From Methylocystis sp. (lineage in GTDB: Bacteria; Pseudomonadota; Alphaproteobacteria; Rhizobiales; Beijerinckiaceae), in assembly GCA_016178015.1 (NCBI GenBank), contig JACOUB010000005.1:31793-95792 (forward strand): a DNA stretch of 64,000 nucleotides, read 5' to 3'. The translations under genes and the position numbers were made by a program. The number at the start of each line of letters is the position of its first letter. Position 1 is the first letter of the stretch. Below the pieces are notes generated by a model. It saw only the letters and a list, made by a program, of their open reading frames with translations. It was not told the origin of the DNA and did no database searches. Of the stretch, positions 36,024 through 46,688 are shown one piece after another.

Positions 36024-37154
36024 ATGAGTTTTGACGCCATCAGCGCCGATGACTTTCGCTTGCTGGTCGAAGCATCGCCAGCGGCGGTCATCGCCGCCGG
36101 CGGCGACGGCGTGGTTCAATTCGTCAACGCCGAGACCGAACATATGTTCGGCTATCGAAGGGAAGAGCTCATCGGCAAATCAGTCGATATGCTCGTTCCG
36201 GCGCCCCTGCGCCAGGGTCACGCCGCCCTGCGGCAAGGCTTTCTCGCCAAGCCGAGCAAGCGCGCGATGGGCGCCGGGCGCGATCTCAAGGCGACGCGCC
36301 GGGACGGGACCGAGTTTCCCGTCGAAATCGGCCTCACGCCGATCGAAACCGCGGCTGGGCTGGTCATCCTGGCCACGATCCTCGACATTACCGTGCGCCG
36401 GGAAGCGGAAGACGCCTTGGCGGCGCGCGCCGCCGAATTGGAGCACGTCAACGAACGGCTCGCTCAATTCGCTTTCGTCGCCTCGCTCGATCTGCAGGGA
36501 CCGCTGCGCAAGATCGCGGCGTTCTCGGACCTGCTCGAAGACGCCATCGCTTCCTCTAACCAGGAAGAGATGGCTTATGCGAGCCAAGTCATGCGGGCCT
36601 CGGCGCTGGATGCCCGCAAACTGGTCGACGACCTCTTGACGTACTCGAGCGCGATCTATGGCGAACAACAATTGGAAATCCTCGACCTGCGCGAAGAGAT
36701 CCAATTTACGCTCGCCGATCTGGCGGAATCGATCGCCGAAACGAACGCAGAGATAAACGTCGAAATTCCTGCCACGACGTTCATAGCGGACCGATCGCAG
36801 TTCGCCCGCTTGATGCGCAATATCGTGGCGAACGCCATCAAATACCGCAAGCCAGGCCAAGCGGCGAAGGTCGGCATTGTCGCCGTTCTCCAGGACGATG
36901 AGGCCATACGCCTCGAGATCGTCGATGAGGGCGTAGGCTTTGAAGAAGAATTCGCGCAGACGATCTTCGAGCCTTTCACGCCCCACCCTGGCAAGGCCCG
37001 CTATCCGGGAACGGGAATAGAGCTGGCGATCTGCAAGTCGATCGCCGATCGACACGGCTGGCCGATTTCCGTCAAATCTCATCCCGGCGAAGGAGCGGCG
37101 TTCTTTTTTACGATCCCAACCTTGTTTACCATCCCAACGCTCGGGGAAGAATAG
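36024..37154 (+). CDS. PAS-domain histidine-kinase-like protein lacking the phospho-accepting His
   Basis: A 376-aa soluble protein. It has a PAS domain (about residues 10-125, VQFVNAETEHMFGY), a dimerisation helix and an ATPase domain with NIVANAIKYRK (N box), DEGVGF (G1) and GTGIELAICKSI (G2). The H-box, normally FVASHDLQEPLR, reads FVASLDLQGPLR: Leu155 (CTC) replaces the phosphorylated His and Gly replaces Glu. The ATP-binding parts look intact. It may be a pseudokinase, a dimerising regulator, or a decaying gene. GAGGGG precedes ATG 36024; GTG 36003 is an alternative. No response regulator is adjacent. Confidence 0.85.
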   Translation: MSFDAISADDFRLLVEASPAAVIAAGGDGVVQFVNAETEHMFGYRREELIGKSVDMLVPAPLRQGHAALRQGFLAKPSKRAMGAGRDLKATRRDGTEFPVEIGLTPIETAAGLVILATILDITVRREAEDALAARAAELEHVNERLAQFAFVASLDLQGPLRKIAAFSDLLEDAIASSNQEEMAYASQVMRASALDARKLVDDLLTYSSAIYGEQQLEILDLREEIQFTLADLAESIAETNAEINVEIPATTFIADRSQFARLMRNIVANAIKYRKPGQAAKVGIVAVLQDDEAIRLEIVDEGVGFEEEFAQTIFEPFTPHPGKARYPGTGIELAICKSIADRHGWPISVKSHPGEGAAFFFTIPTLFTIPTLGEE

Positions 37155-37489
37155 GAGCGACGCGGCGTTCCCTTGCGTCGGCGGCTCGGCGCCGGGGCGG
37201 CGCTTCGCCCGAGCGCCGTCTCTCGCCGCCCTCTTGAAAGCCCGCTATGACCGACCGAGATTTAAGGCAACGCTCCGCCCCATACGCTCTCACGGAGAGT
37301 TTGACAGGGTCCCCGAGAGCTGGCGGGAGGCAGGATGAAGATATGAACCCATGATTGGCGCCAACTCGGCGGCAAGGGCCTTCAGCATTTTCGACTCGGG
37401 GATTCTCGCACGGTCCCAAAGTATCATGTCCACGCACGCGAGGACCGTCATTCATGAACTGGGGCGCTCAAGGGTCGGAGACAGGGCTC
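37155..37489. other. intergenic region before the patatin gene
   Basis: No supported gene. A GC-rich stem near 37194-37216 (GGGCGGCGCTTCGCCC) follows the kinase-like gene. The patatin frame is open back to 37355, but that part lacks family similarity and a ribosome-binding site. Confidence 0.4.
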
Positions 37490-38443
37490 ATGTCGAGCGA
37501 ACGCTCTATCAAGCCGCCCGGAACGCGCAAGATCGGCCTTGCCTTGAGCAGCGGCATGGCGCGAGGCTGGGCTCATATCGGCGCGCTCCGCGCTTTGCGG
37601 CAACTCGGCGTCAGCTTCGACATCGTAGCGGGCAGTTCAGCGGGCGCCTTGATCGGGGGATGCTATCTCGCCGACAAGCTCGATGAATTGGAAGTATGGG
37701 TGACATCGCTCAACAGGCGCAAACTCCTCAGTTATCTCGATCTCCACCTTGGTCGCGGCGGGTTGATCAAGGGCGATCGGCTGGTCGCGGAGCTGCGGCG
37801 CACCATCGGGCCTTTAAGAATCGAGAATCTGCGTATTCCCTTTGTGGCCGTCGCCACCGATCTCGTGACGGGTCACGAAGTCTGGTTGCAAAAGGGCGAT
37901 GTCACGGACGCCTTGCGCGCATCTTTTTCGCTACCGGGTCTGTTTCCGCCAATCGAGATGGACGGACGTTGGTTGGCCGACGGCGCGTTGGTCGATCCTT
38001 TGCCGGTCGCAGCTTGCCGTGCGCTGGGGGCCGACATGGTCATCGCCATAAATCTCAACACCGACATCATCGGCAAGTCGCGCCAGAGCAGCGCCCAGGC
38101 CAACATGGGCGTAGGCTTCGATCCGCTGACCTGGCTCGAGGGCGGCGAGAGAACCGCGGCCTCCTCGATCACCGAGAGCCTGGCGCGCGGCATGTTCCGC
38201 CGCGACTACGACAGGCCGAGCATCTTCGGCGTCATGACCACCTCGCTCAGCATCATGCAAGACCGTCTCACGCGCTCGCGTCTGGCGGGCGACCCGCCCG
38301 ACGTGCACATAACCCCGCGCGTCGGTCATATCGGCCTGCTCGAATTCGACCGCAGCGAGGAGGCGATCCGCGAAGGCGAAGAGGCCGTCGAACGCCGCCG
38401 CCCCGAGCTCATGGACGCTCTGCAGGTGCTGCGATTCGCGTAA
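37490..38443 (+). CDS. patatin-like phospholipase (RssA/NTE type)
   Basis: A 317-aa serine acyl hydrolase. It has the oxyanion region LALSSGMARGWAHIG, the nucleophile GSSAG (GxSxG) near residue 47, and the catalytic Asp in DGALVDPLP. It probably releases fatty acids from lipids; the substrate is unknown. I chose ATG 37490, with GGAG upstream, over longer openings at 37355 and 37454. It stands alone. Confidence 0.88.
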   Translation: MSSERSIKPPGTRKIGLALSSGMARGWAHIGALRALRQLGVSFDIVAGSSAGALIGGCYLADKLDELEVWVTSLNRRKLLSYLDLHLGRGGLIKGDRLVAELRRTIGPLRIENLRIPFVAVATDLVTGHEVWLQKGDVTDALRASFSLPGLFPPIEMDGRWLADGALVDPLPVAACRALGADMVIAINLNTDIIGKSRQSSAQANMGVGFDPLTWLEGGERTAASSITESLARGMFRRDYDRPSIFGVMTTSLSIMQDRLTRSRLAGDPPDVHITPRVGHIGLLEFDRSEEAIREGEEAVERRRPELMDALQVLRFA

Positions 38444-38644
38444 CGCCGGCGCTACCCGAATGCGGCCGCGGGCAGCCGTTTCGCGTTCCGGCGCCATTCA
38501 GCCTCGCGACGAAAGGCTACGCCAATCCTCGTCGCGTCGCACTGGTCCCAGCGGTTTACCTTTTGTTCGCAAATTATTCAACTCGTTAGGGTATCTAACA
38601 CCATTTCGTGATTATTTAGGGATTGGAGGATATTGGAGGGAATC

Positions 38645-38875
38645 ATGCAAAACCCCACCGGAAAAACGTGTCTTTTCTGCTGTTCGGTCTGGGCCTTTGC
38701 CTTGCTTTCTTTGGCGCTGGTTTATGCCTGGACCAGCGCCAGCGGCTTCGGGGAGTTCGATTACCCGAAAGGCTTCTTTTTTGCCTCCATAGCGGGCGGC
38801 GCGCTCGTCTATCTTTGTCGCTTCGGCAAGGAAATGGCTGAGGAGGCGTCTAAAGACCACAGCGCCGTAAAATGA
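38645..38875 (+). CDS. 76-aa small membrane protein of unknown function
   Basis: ATG 38645 follows GGAGGG at 38635-38640. The product has two hydrophobic segments (about residues 8-30 and 43-58), a short Cys cluster CLFCC near the N-terminus, and a charged C-terminal tail KEMAEEASKD. No family is recognised. It stands alone after the patatin gene. Confidence 0.6.
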   Translation: MQNPTGKTCLFCCSVWAFALLSLALVYAWTSASGFGEFDYPKGFFFASIAGGALVYLCRFGKEMAEEASKDHSAVK

Positions 38876-39055
38876 TCGCGTGGTCGGCGCGCAAGCTCGA
38901 AAGCGCCGCCCAGCTCGCATCGTTTCAGGATTATTCCTAGACGGGAAAATACTCGTCCCAACCCTTTCCCCGCTGGCGGTGACGCGTGGCGCTCCGTCAA
39001 TTATTCCCGATAGCGGATAAGTCCGCCGCCTGACCAGCCGCCGCCACAAAACCGT

Positions 39056-39175
39056 TCAGTTGCCGAGAAAACTCCTCAGATTCCGCGACCGGCTCGGATG
39101 CTTCAGCTTCCTCAGCGCCTTCGCCTTGATCCGGTGGACGCGTTCGCGGATCACGCCGAGTTCACAACAACGGAT
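39056..39175 (-). pseudogene. duplicated 3' fragment of rpoD (sigma-70 region 4.2)
   Basis: On the - strand this piece ends in a stop at 39056-39058 and reads [18 protein letters not shown], then SRSRNLRSFLGN. The end of the real RpoD reads [18 protein letters not shown], then [12 protein letters not shown]. Similarity covers about 35 codons and stops abruptly upstream. It is separated from rpoD by a family A repeat pair. It has no start and cannot be functional as a sigma factor. Confidence 0.8.
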
Positions 39176-39184
39176 CGGATGCGC

Positions 39185-39319
39185 CCCTTCTCCCGCTTGC
39201 GGGAGAAGGTGTCGCGCGGAACGCGCGACGGATGAGGGCCGGCGCCATTCGCGCGAACCGCGGCGCCCTCACCCGACTAAGGCTTCGCCGGGCCACCCTC
39301 TCCCGCAAGCGGGAGAGGG
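39185..39319. repeat. composite family A element between the rpoD scrap and rpoD
   Basis: Palindromes at 39185-39208 (CTTCTCCCGC/GCGGGAGAAG) and 39297-39319 (CTCTCCCGC/GCGGGAGAG) flank TCGCGCGGAACGCGCGA and a GGCGCC-rich linker. It is the same two-part layout as at 12014-12144. Confidence 0.8.
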
Positions 39320-39356
39320 AGACGCGCCGATCCGAATCGATCATCCGACGAACGTA

Positions 39357-41378
<2,022 letters not shown>

Positions 41379-41610
41379 TCGTCAGCTCCGAAACAGTCTG
41401 CCGCGGTCACTTCAAGATCAATTCGTCTTAACGACAACCGTCGCGCGATCTTTGTAGAAGACGCAAGAACTCCGCCGCCTGCTGATTCGCGCACGGCTCT
41501 AACGTCGCTGGCGACGGGTTAACGCCGCCTCAACCAAGCCGTCCCTGCTCGCCGGCCGCCGCGCCGGCCCCGTCCGCCGCACTCGCATGCCGCGCGGCTC
41601 GCCGGACGCG

Positions 41611-43536
41611 TCAAAGCGCCCGACTGGAACGTCCTGACATGGAGCCGAACCCATCCACCGTGGCTTCGGTTCCATCGAGCGCCGACAATTGTGCCTGAAT
41701 GTCCCGTAATCTGGCGAGATTGTGGTCGCGGGGATCGGCCGCCAGCCCCGCCTCGGCCTTGCGCAGCTCCTTATGTAACGCCCGGGCCCGCCGATGCAAG
41801 GCCAAAGCCTGGCGCAACGCCTCGGCGGCGTCGGAGCTCGCCGCCTCGGGCCGCACGCACCACAGCGAAGACTGAGCCGGCATGTCGCCGAGCCGATCGC
41901 ACAGAGCCTTAAGGCCCGCCTCTTCGATCATGCGGGCGAGATGCTCCGGTCCGCTTGGCCCCTCTTGCGCCCAGCGCACCAATACCGTCCGCAAGGCCTC
42001 GGCTTCGCTGGACGCGAAATCCAGCGCCGCCACGTCCTCGATCCGGCTGGCCAGCACAGCTGGATGATTCATGAGAATCAGCAAGATCAACGCCTCACGC
42101 GCCGAAACGACAGGTTTGGTTCCCCGGTACAATGACGAGCCGGCAAGCTCCGAACTGACCGCCAGCGGGCCGCTTTTCGCTCCGAACCGGGCGTCGCCCG
42201 CACGACGCGAACCCGCCCCACCATTTCTCGGGACATATCCCCGCACGCGTCCGCGCGAGTCGCCCGCCCGGCCGAACAACGCGGACAGCCGCGTGGAGAG
42301 CTCCTGTCCGTAGTGGCGGCGCAACGCTTCGTCGGCGATCATTGCGGCAACTTCGGACAGGTGGCGTTCCAGGGCAGCGCGTCGTTCCGGGGTGTCGAAG
42401 ACGTGTCCTTCCGTCTCGCGCGCCCACAGCGCATCGACCAGCGGCAGGGCCGCGGCGATCGCTTGCGCAACCGCCGCGGCGCCGCCGGAACGATAGAGAT
42501 CGTCAGGGTCTTGCCCCTCGGGCAGCAGGGCAAAGCGCAACGTGCGGTCCGGCCCGAGCAAGGGCAGCGCGGTGTCGATCGCCCGATAGGCCGCCTTGCG
42601 GCCGGCCTTGTCGCCATCGAAACACAAGATCGGCTCGGCCGCCATGCGCCACAGCAGAGCGCATTGATCCGCGCTCAGGGCGGTTCCGAGCGGCGCGACG
42701 GTCTGCGGGAAACCCGCCGCGGTCATGGCGATGACGTCGACATAGCCTTCGACCGCGATGACCGTCCCCGCCTCGTGCGCGGCCTTGCGGGCGTTGTGCA
42801 GATTGTAGAGGTTCGAGCCCTTATGAAACAGCCCCGTCTCGGGCGAATTCAGATATTTGGCTTGGGCGCCTTGCTCCATTGCCCGCCCGCCGAAGGCGAT
42901 CGCCCGTCCGGCCCGGTCGCAGATCGGAAACATGATCCGGTTGCGGAACCGGTCATAGGGAACGGCGACGCCTTCGCCGTGAACGAGCAGGCCGGCCTCG
43001 ATCATCGCCTCGACGCTCACGCCCTTGGCGGCGAGATGGTCGCGTAAGGCGTGCCGCTCGGCCGGCGCGTAGCCGAGCCGAAACTGCGCCCGCCGCGCCG
43101 CGTCGATCTCGCGGCCTGCAAGATAGGCGCGCGCCTCGCCGCCTGCCGGGCCGCGCAGCTGCTTCTCGAAGAACTGCGCCGCCCATTCCAGGACCTCAGT
43201 CAGCGAAGCGCGTTTTTCGTCCGCCTCGTGAGATTCCTTCGTCGCGACCGGCATCGAGAGGCCCGCCATGGCGGCGAGCTTTTCGACGGCTTCCGGAAAA
43301 CTCAGGCCTTCCGTCTCCATCAGGAAATTGAAGCCGTCGCCATGCTTGCCGGAGGAAAAATCGTGGAAGAAGCCCTTCTGATCGTTGACGAAGAAGGACG
43401 GCGTCTTCTCCGGCTGGAAGGGCGACAGCCCACGCCATTCGCGGCCCTGCTTCTTGAGCTTGACCTTTTTGGCGACGACTTCCGAAACCGGAACCCGGGC
43501 TCTGATCTCGTCGAGAAAAGATGGAGAGAATCGCAT
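41611..43536 (-). CDS. dnaG: DNA primase DnaG
   Basis: A 641-aa primase. The N-terminal zinc-binding domain region (GREWRGLSPFQPEKTPSFFV) is followed by FFHDFSSGKHGD where zinc-type primases have CFGCG; the cysteines are absent, as is common in alphaproteobacteria. TOPRIM residues lie in VEGYVDVIAM and CFDGDKAGRKAA. The C-terminal helicase-interaction domain follows. It makes RNA primers at the replication fork. ATG 43536 (MRFSPSFLDEI) fits family starts better than GTG 43545. Confidence 0.97.
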   Translation of the reverse strand: MRFSPSFLDEIRARVPVSEVVAKKVKLKKQGREWRGLSPFQPEKTPSFFVNDQKGFFHDFSSGKHGDGFNFLMETEGLSFPEAVEKLAAMAGLSMPVATKESHEADEKRASLTEVLEWAAQFFEKQLRGPAGGEARAYLAGREIDAARRAQFRLGYAPAERHALRDHLAAKGVSVEAMIEAGLLVHGEGVAVPYDRFRNRIMFPICDRAGRAIAFGGRAMEQGAQAKYLNSPETGLFHKGSNLYNLHNARKAAHEAGTVIAVEGYVDVIAMTAAGFPQTVAPLGTALSADQCALLWRMAAEPILCFDGDKAGRKAAYRAIDTALPLLGPDRTLRFALLPEGQDPDDLYRSGGAAAVAQAIAAALPLVDALWARETEGHVFDTPERRAALERHLSEVAAMIADEALRRHYGQELSTRLSALFGRAGDSRGRVRGYVPRNGGAGSRRAGDARFGAKSGPLAVSSELAGSSLYRGTKPVVSAREALILLILMNHPAVLASRIEDVAALDFASSEAEALRTVLVRWAQEGPSGPEHLARMIEEAGLKALCDRLGDMPAQSSLWCVRPEAASSDAAEALRQALALHRRARALHKELRKAEAGLAADPRDHNLARLRDIQAQLSALDGTEATVDGFGSMSGRSSRAL

Positions 43537-43646
43537 CGGGGCCACGCTGGTTGGCGCCTACCTAACATCGCGGCGCGACAAGGGCGCGGGAAATATGGGG
43601 ATGTGCCCAGTGTTCACATGGGCCGCTACAGGGGATGCTGCAGGGG

Positions 43647-43675
43647 TTGACATGCGATAGTTACAATCGTATATA
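43647..43675 (+). promoter_or_regulatory. sigma-70 promoter of the brnTA locus
   Basis: TTGACA (43647-43652), 17 bases, TATATA (43670-43675): nearly consensus. It is 25 bases before the brnT remnant start. A strong promoter remains although the toxin frame is broken. Confidence 0.65.
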
Positions 43676-43699
43676 CACGTTAGTCGTGATACAGCGATG

Positions 43700-44002
43700 A
43701 TGGCGGCGAGGATGAGCATCGTTTCCGGGAACTTCGAATGGGATTCGGAGAAGAATCAAAGGAACTCCAACAAGCACAGCATCGCTTTCGAAGACGCAAT
43801 CGAAGTCTTCAGCGAGCCGTAGTTGAAGATACGTTCACATCGTTCTAGCGAAACGCGCTTCATCGCACTCGGCAAAGCGAAGGGACGCATCATCGCGATC
43901 ATCTACACCGAACGAAGTGGGCGCATTCGCATTATCTCGGCCAGGATGGCGAGAAGGAGCGAACGTGGAATCTACCAAGAGCGCATCGGCGACACGTCTT
44001 GA
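43700..44002 (+). pseudogene. brnT: BrnT-type toxin gene with an in-frame amber codon
   Basis: The frame from ATG 43700 reads NFEWDSEKNQRNSNKHSIAF, then EDAIEVFSEP and a TAG at 43820-43822, then continues without another stop as RFIALGKAKGRIIAIIYTER and IRIISARMARRSER to TGA 44002. This is the BrnT fold from end to end (W-D-x-K-N, KH-x-IxFEDA, RIISAR). One nonsense codon at position 41 breaks it. Its 3' end overlaps brnA. Confidence 0.85.
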
Positions 44003-44264
44003 GAAGGACGGGCGCAAGACGGCGCAAGTGAGGGAAGTGACCGACGCCGAAATTGACGCAGGCGTTGCGAGCGATCCCGACTGGGCCGCAATGGAGCCGA
44101 TCGACTGGAGCAAGGCGGAAGTGGTCGTTCCCCCGAAGAAACAGGCGATCTCGATCCGCCTCGACCAGGACCTGATCGAATTCTTCAAGGCCGAGGGGCC
44201 GGGCTATCAACGACGCATCAACGCGGTTTTGCGCGGCTATGTGCGAGAGCGCAAAAGCCGCTGA
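43965..44264 (+). CDS. brnA: BrnA family antitoxin
   Basis: A 99-aa antitoxin. It has the linker VASDPDWAAMEPIDWSKAEVVVP and the ribbon-helix-helix end ISIRLDQDLIEFFKAEGPGY followed by QRRINAVLRGYV, typical of BrnA. It starts at GTG 43965 with AAGGAG six bases upstream, inside the brnT remnant. The antitoxin appears intact while the toxin carries a stop codon. Confidence 0.88.
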   Translation: MESTKSASATRLEKDGRKTAQVREVTDAEIDAGVASDPDWAAMEPIDWSKAEVVVPPKKQAISIRLDQDLIEFFKAEGPGYQRRINAVLRGYVRERKSR

Positions 44265-44283
44265 CCTCGGCGCTGGACGGCGC

Positions 44284-44841
44284 TCAACCGCGCTTCGACC
44301 GTCTCCAGTCGTCCCAGTCTATCACCTGCTTTTCGCTTGCCGTGATCCGGATCTCGTCCGGCGGAATACGGCCGGTAAACAATACAGCGTTCAAGCATTC
44401 CCAACGGGCGCTTGGCGCGATCAAACCATCAAAGCCAAGGAAATATGCCGCGTCGGCAATGCCTTGGGTCCTCGAGTAATCCCGCTCTCGATAACGATCA
44501 ACGTCAACGCCGAGTTTAGCGAGAGTTGGAAAATCAGCCAGGCGCAAGGTCTGCGTGGCGTTGACAGTCAACTTATGAACGAAGGAACGCAATTTCGAAG
44601 GGAAAACAGGTTGGAGGCTCAGTAAGGCATGTATTTCGGCAATGGCGCCGTCTCGCTCCAGCGAGGTATAAAGAACGTCGAACGTTCCATTGCACCACCG
44701 GCTGTTTGATGCGCCGCCCAGCGCTGGGTCGCGCCCTTCTCGGGCGATCCGCCAGACCGGTTCCGCGAAGGGTTGGCGCTTGAAGGCGTCGATAGCGTCC
44801 AGCAGACGAAGGTCGCGCGCGCGCTTGATGTCGCCGATCAC
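44284..44841 (-). CDS. RES-domain toxin
   Basis: A 185-aa RES-domain protein, probably an NAD+-degrading or ADP-ribosyltransferase-type toxin. Conserved positions include the Arg of WRIAREG, the Tyr/Ser of VLYTSLERDGAIAEI and the Ser near GLIAPSARW. It begins at GTG 44841, directly abutting the stop of the Xre antitoxin gene. Confidence 0.88.
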   Translation of the reverse strand: MIGDIKRARDLRLLDAIDAFKRQPFAEPVWRIAREGRDPALGGASNSRWCNGTFDVLYTSLERDGAIAEIHALLSLQPVFPSKLRSFVHKLTVNATQTLRLADFPTLAKLGVDVDRYRERDYSRTQGIADAAYFLGFDGLIAPSARWECLNAVLFTGRIPPDEIRITASEKQVIDWDDWRRSKRG

Positions 44842-45180
44842 TTAAGTATAGGCCCCCGTATCGAGAGCCTCTATCACCGCCAGCACCTCCTCTGTGCGGC
44901 CGGCATTGATCAGATCGATGGCGCGCTCCCCTTTCAGCATCGGATGGCTTGCGTGCAGCCAAAGTCTGGTCTCGTCGGGGGCGTAAAAGTCAGCGAGACG
45001 ATCGACCACGTAGCGCAGCTCGGCGATCACCGTCTGCGTCTTGAGGTCCGGCGTCGCCTTGCCGCTCGACCACCGTGAAACCGTGGCCGGAGAAACCGAC
45101 ACGATGTTGGCGATGTCCTTTCCTTGCAGACCGCCGTCGTCTCGCAAATGGTCGAGAATTTTACGCACTGCCGTCGACAT
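44842..45180 (-). CDS. Xre/MbcA/ParS-type antitoxin
   Basis: A 112-aa antitoxin with an Xre-like helix-turn-helix (GKDIANIVSVSPATVSRWSSG, about residues 20-40) and a C-terminal toxin-binding domain ending in VLAVIEALDTGAYT. Together with the adjacent RES toxin it makes a complete RES-Xre module. A dyad at 45278-45319 may be its operator. Confidence 0.9.
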   Translation of the reverse strand: MSTAVRKILDHLRDDGGLQGKDIANIVSVSPATVSRWSSGKATPDLKTQTVIAELRYVVDRLADFYAPDETRLWLHASHPMLKGERAIDLINAGRTEEVLAVIEALDTGAYT

Positions 45181-45489
45181 GATCAGCGCCCGTCTTGTAT
45201 GGCCGCGGCGTTCTCGTTGATCGCTGGGGAGTTCGCGCCGGCGCGAAAAATAACTGGTTGATGTGATCCAAACAGCAAAAATTACATATCGATTTCAGAA
45301 AATCAAGTTATGAAATTTTTCTTGCTCACCCATATGCGCCAGCGGCGCGTCTGCCGTCTGGCCTGGCCTCCTGCTGGCCCAGCGTCTTCGAATTTTGGTA
45401 GCGTTCAAGGTGGATGTCCGGTAGGAGGCCGGGCATGCCGGCGTTATTGGCGGCATGCGTGACGACGTTCAGCGAGGGAAACCGCGGAA
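45181..45489. other. AT-rich divergent interval between the RES-Xre pair and the HupE/UreJ-like gene
   Basis: There is no gene. The central part (about 45250-45330) is strikingly AT-rich and includes the dyad listed next. The 3' part up to 45489 shows nothing notable apart from a GAGGGA before the next ATG. Confidence 0.5.
45278..45319. promoter_or_regulatory. long imperfect dyad, candidate RES-Xre operator
   Basis: Outer arms AAAATTACATA (45278-45288) and TATGAAATTTT (45309-45319) match at 10 of 11 positions; an inner GATTT/AAATC stem sits between them. It lies about 100 bases upstream of the antitoxin start. Confidence 0.45.
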
Positions 45490-46581
45490 ATGCCCAGATT
45501 GTGGCGCCGGCTGGCCGTCATCGCCCTGTCGATCTTCGGTTTCACGGCGGCGGCGCTGGCGCATACGGCCGATATTTCGACCGGCAAGGTCGTTGCGCAA
45601 AAGGAGCGCGTCTACCGCGTCGACGTCGGTTTTCTGGCCACCGACCTGGAGCGCATGTTCTCCGAGACCATGGCGGAGCGGTCCGGCGTGGACCTGTCGC
45701 CGCCAGGCGTCTTGGAGACGGAAATCGGCAAATTCGTGCAGCGCCGCGTGACCATGCAGGACGCCGACGGCCACGCCTGCTCCGGTCATGTCGAGAAGGC
45801 CGGCGAGGACCCGACCAACGCCGATAGCGCGCTCGTCGTGCTGCGCTTCGATTGCGCCGCCACGGGCGGCCAGATTTTCTATAACCCCGCCAAATTATTG
45901 GCGGCGCAAGGCCCGCGCGGCAAGCATCTCGTCACCGTCGGCGACGGGCCGGACGCCGGGCAGACCATGCTCTATCCGGGCGATCCGCCGCTCGATCTGT
46001 CCAAGCCCCTCCTCACGACTTGGCAGCTCATGGCGAAATTCGGCGAGGCCGGCGTCGAGCACATCGTCACCGGCTATGATCACCTGTGCTTCCTGCTCGC
46101 CCTGGTTTTGTGGGCTCACCGCGCCTGGCCGGTCGTCAAGATCGTCACCGCCTTCACGGTGTCGCATTCGGTGACCTTGTCGCTCGCCGCGCTCGACGTC
46201 GTCACCCTGCCGACCACGTTGACGGAATCGGCGATCGCGGCCTCTATCGTCTTTGTCGCTGTCGAAAACTTCTTCTCGAAAAAGATCGACCGGCGCTGGA
46301 TCGTCACGTTCCTGTTCGGCTTCATCCACGGCTTCGGCTTCGCCTCGGGCTTGAAGGAGCTTGGCGTGCCGCGCGGCGCCGCCTTGCCCGCGCTCGTCTC
46401 CTTCAACATCGGCGTGGAGCTCGGCCAGATCGCCATCGTCCTCTTGGTCGTTCCGATGTTGCTCCTCATCGACACGCGGACGGCGGGCGAGCGTCACGAC
46501 AAGCTCGTCTATGTCGGCTCCGGAATCGTCGCGCTGTTCGGCGCCTATTGGCTGTTGGAGCGGGTCGGGGTATTGGCGTGA
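45490..46581 (+). CDS. HupE/UreJ family membrane protein
   Basis: A 363-aa protein with a signal peptide (residues 1-24), a periplasmic domain to about residue 185, then six membrane segments. The HupE/UreJ_2 motif GVEHIVTGYDHLCFLLAL is at about 188-205. Members are proposed metal (nickel or cobalt) permeases or accessory proteins; no hydrogenase or urease gene is nearby, so the role is open. Confidence 0.85.
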   Translation: MPRLWRRLAVIALSIFGFTAAALAHTADISTGKVVAQKERVYRVDVGFLATDLERMFSETMAERSGVDLSPPGVLETEIGKFVQRRVTMQDADGHACSGHVEKAGEDPTNADSALVVLRFDCAATGGQIFYNPAKLLAAQGPRGKHLVTVGDGPDAGQTMLYPGDPPLDLSKPLLTTWQLMAKFGEAGVEHIVTGYDHLCFLLALVLWAHRAWPVVKIVTAFTVSHSVTLSLAALDVVTLPTTLTESAIAASIVFVAVENFFSKKIDRRWIVTFLFGFIHGFGFASGLKELGVPRGAALPALVSFNIGVELGQIAIVLLVVPMLLLIDTRTAGERHDKLVYVGSGIVALFGAYWLLERVGVLA

Positions 46582-46641
46582 CGGGCCAAGAACGAGCCGC
46601 AAGCAGAGCCATGTCGGCGGCGCTATTGAAAACCTTGCTGT

Positions 46642-46660
46642 TTTGGGTAAAATATCCAAA
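46642..46660. promoter_or_regulatory. 19-bp palindrome upstream of the orphan Phd antitoxin
   Basis: TTTGGGTAAAATATCCAAA has arms TTTGG/CCAAA with AT-rich centre, 28 bases before the antitoxin ATG. It is a good candidate for its operator. Confidence 0.5.
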
Positions 46661-46688
46661 CTAGAGATTTTAGGATAGGACGTTCGCC

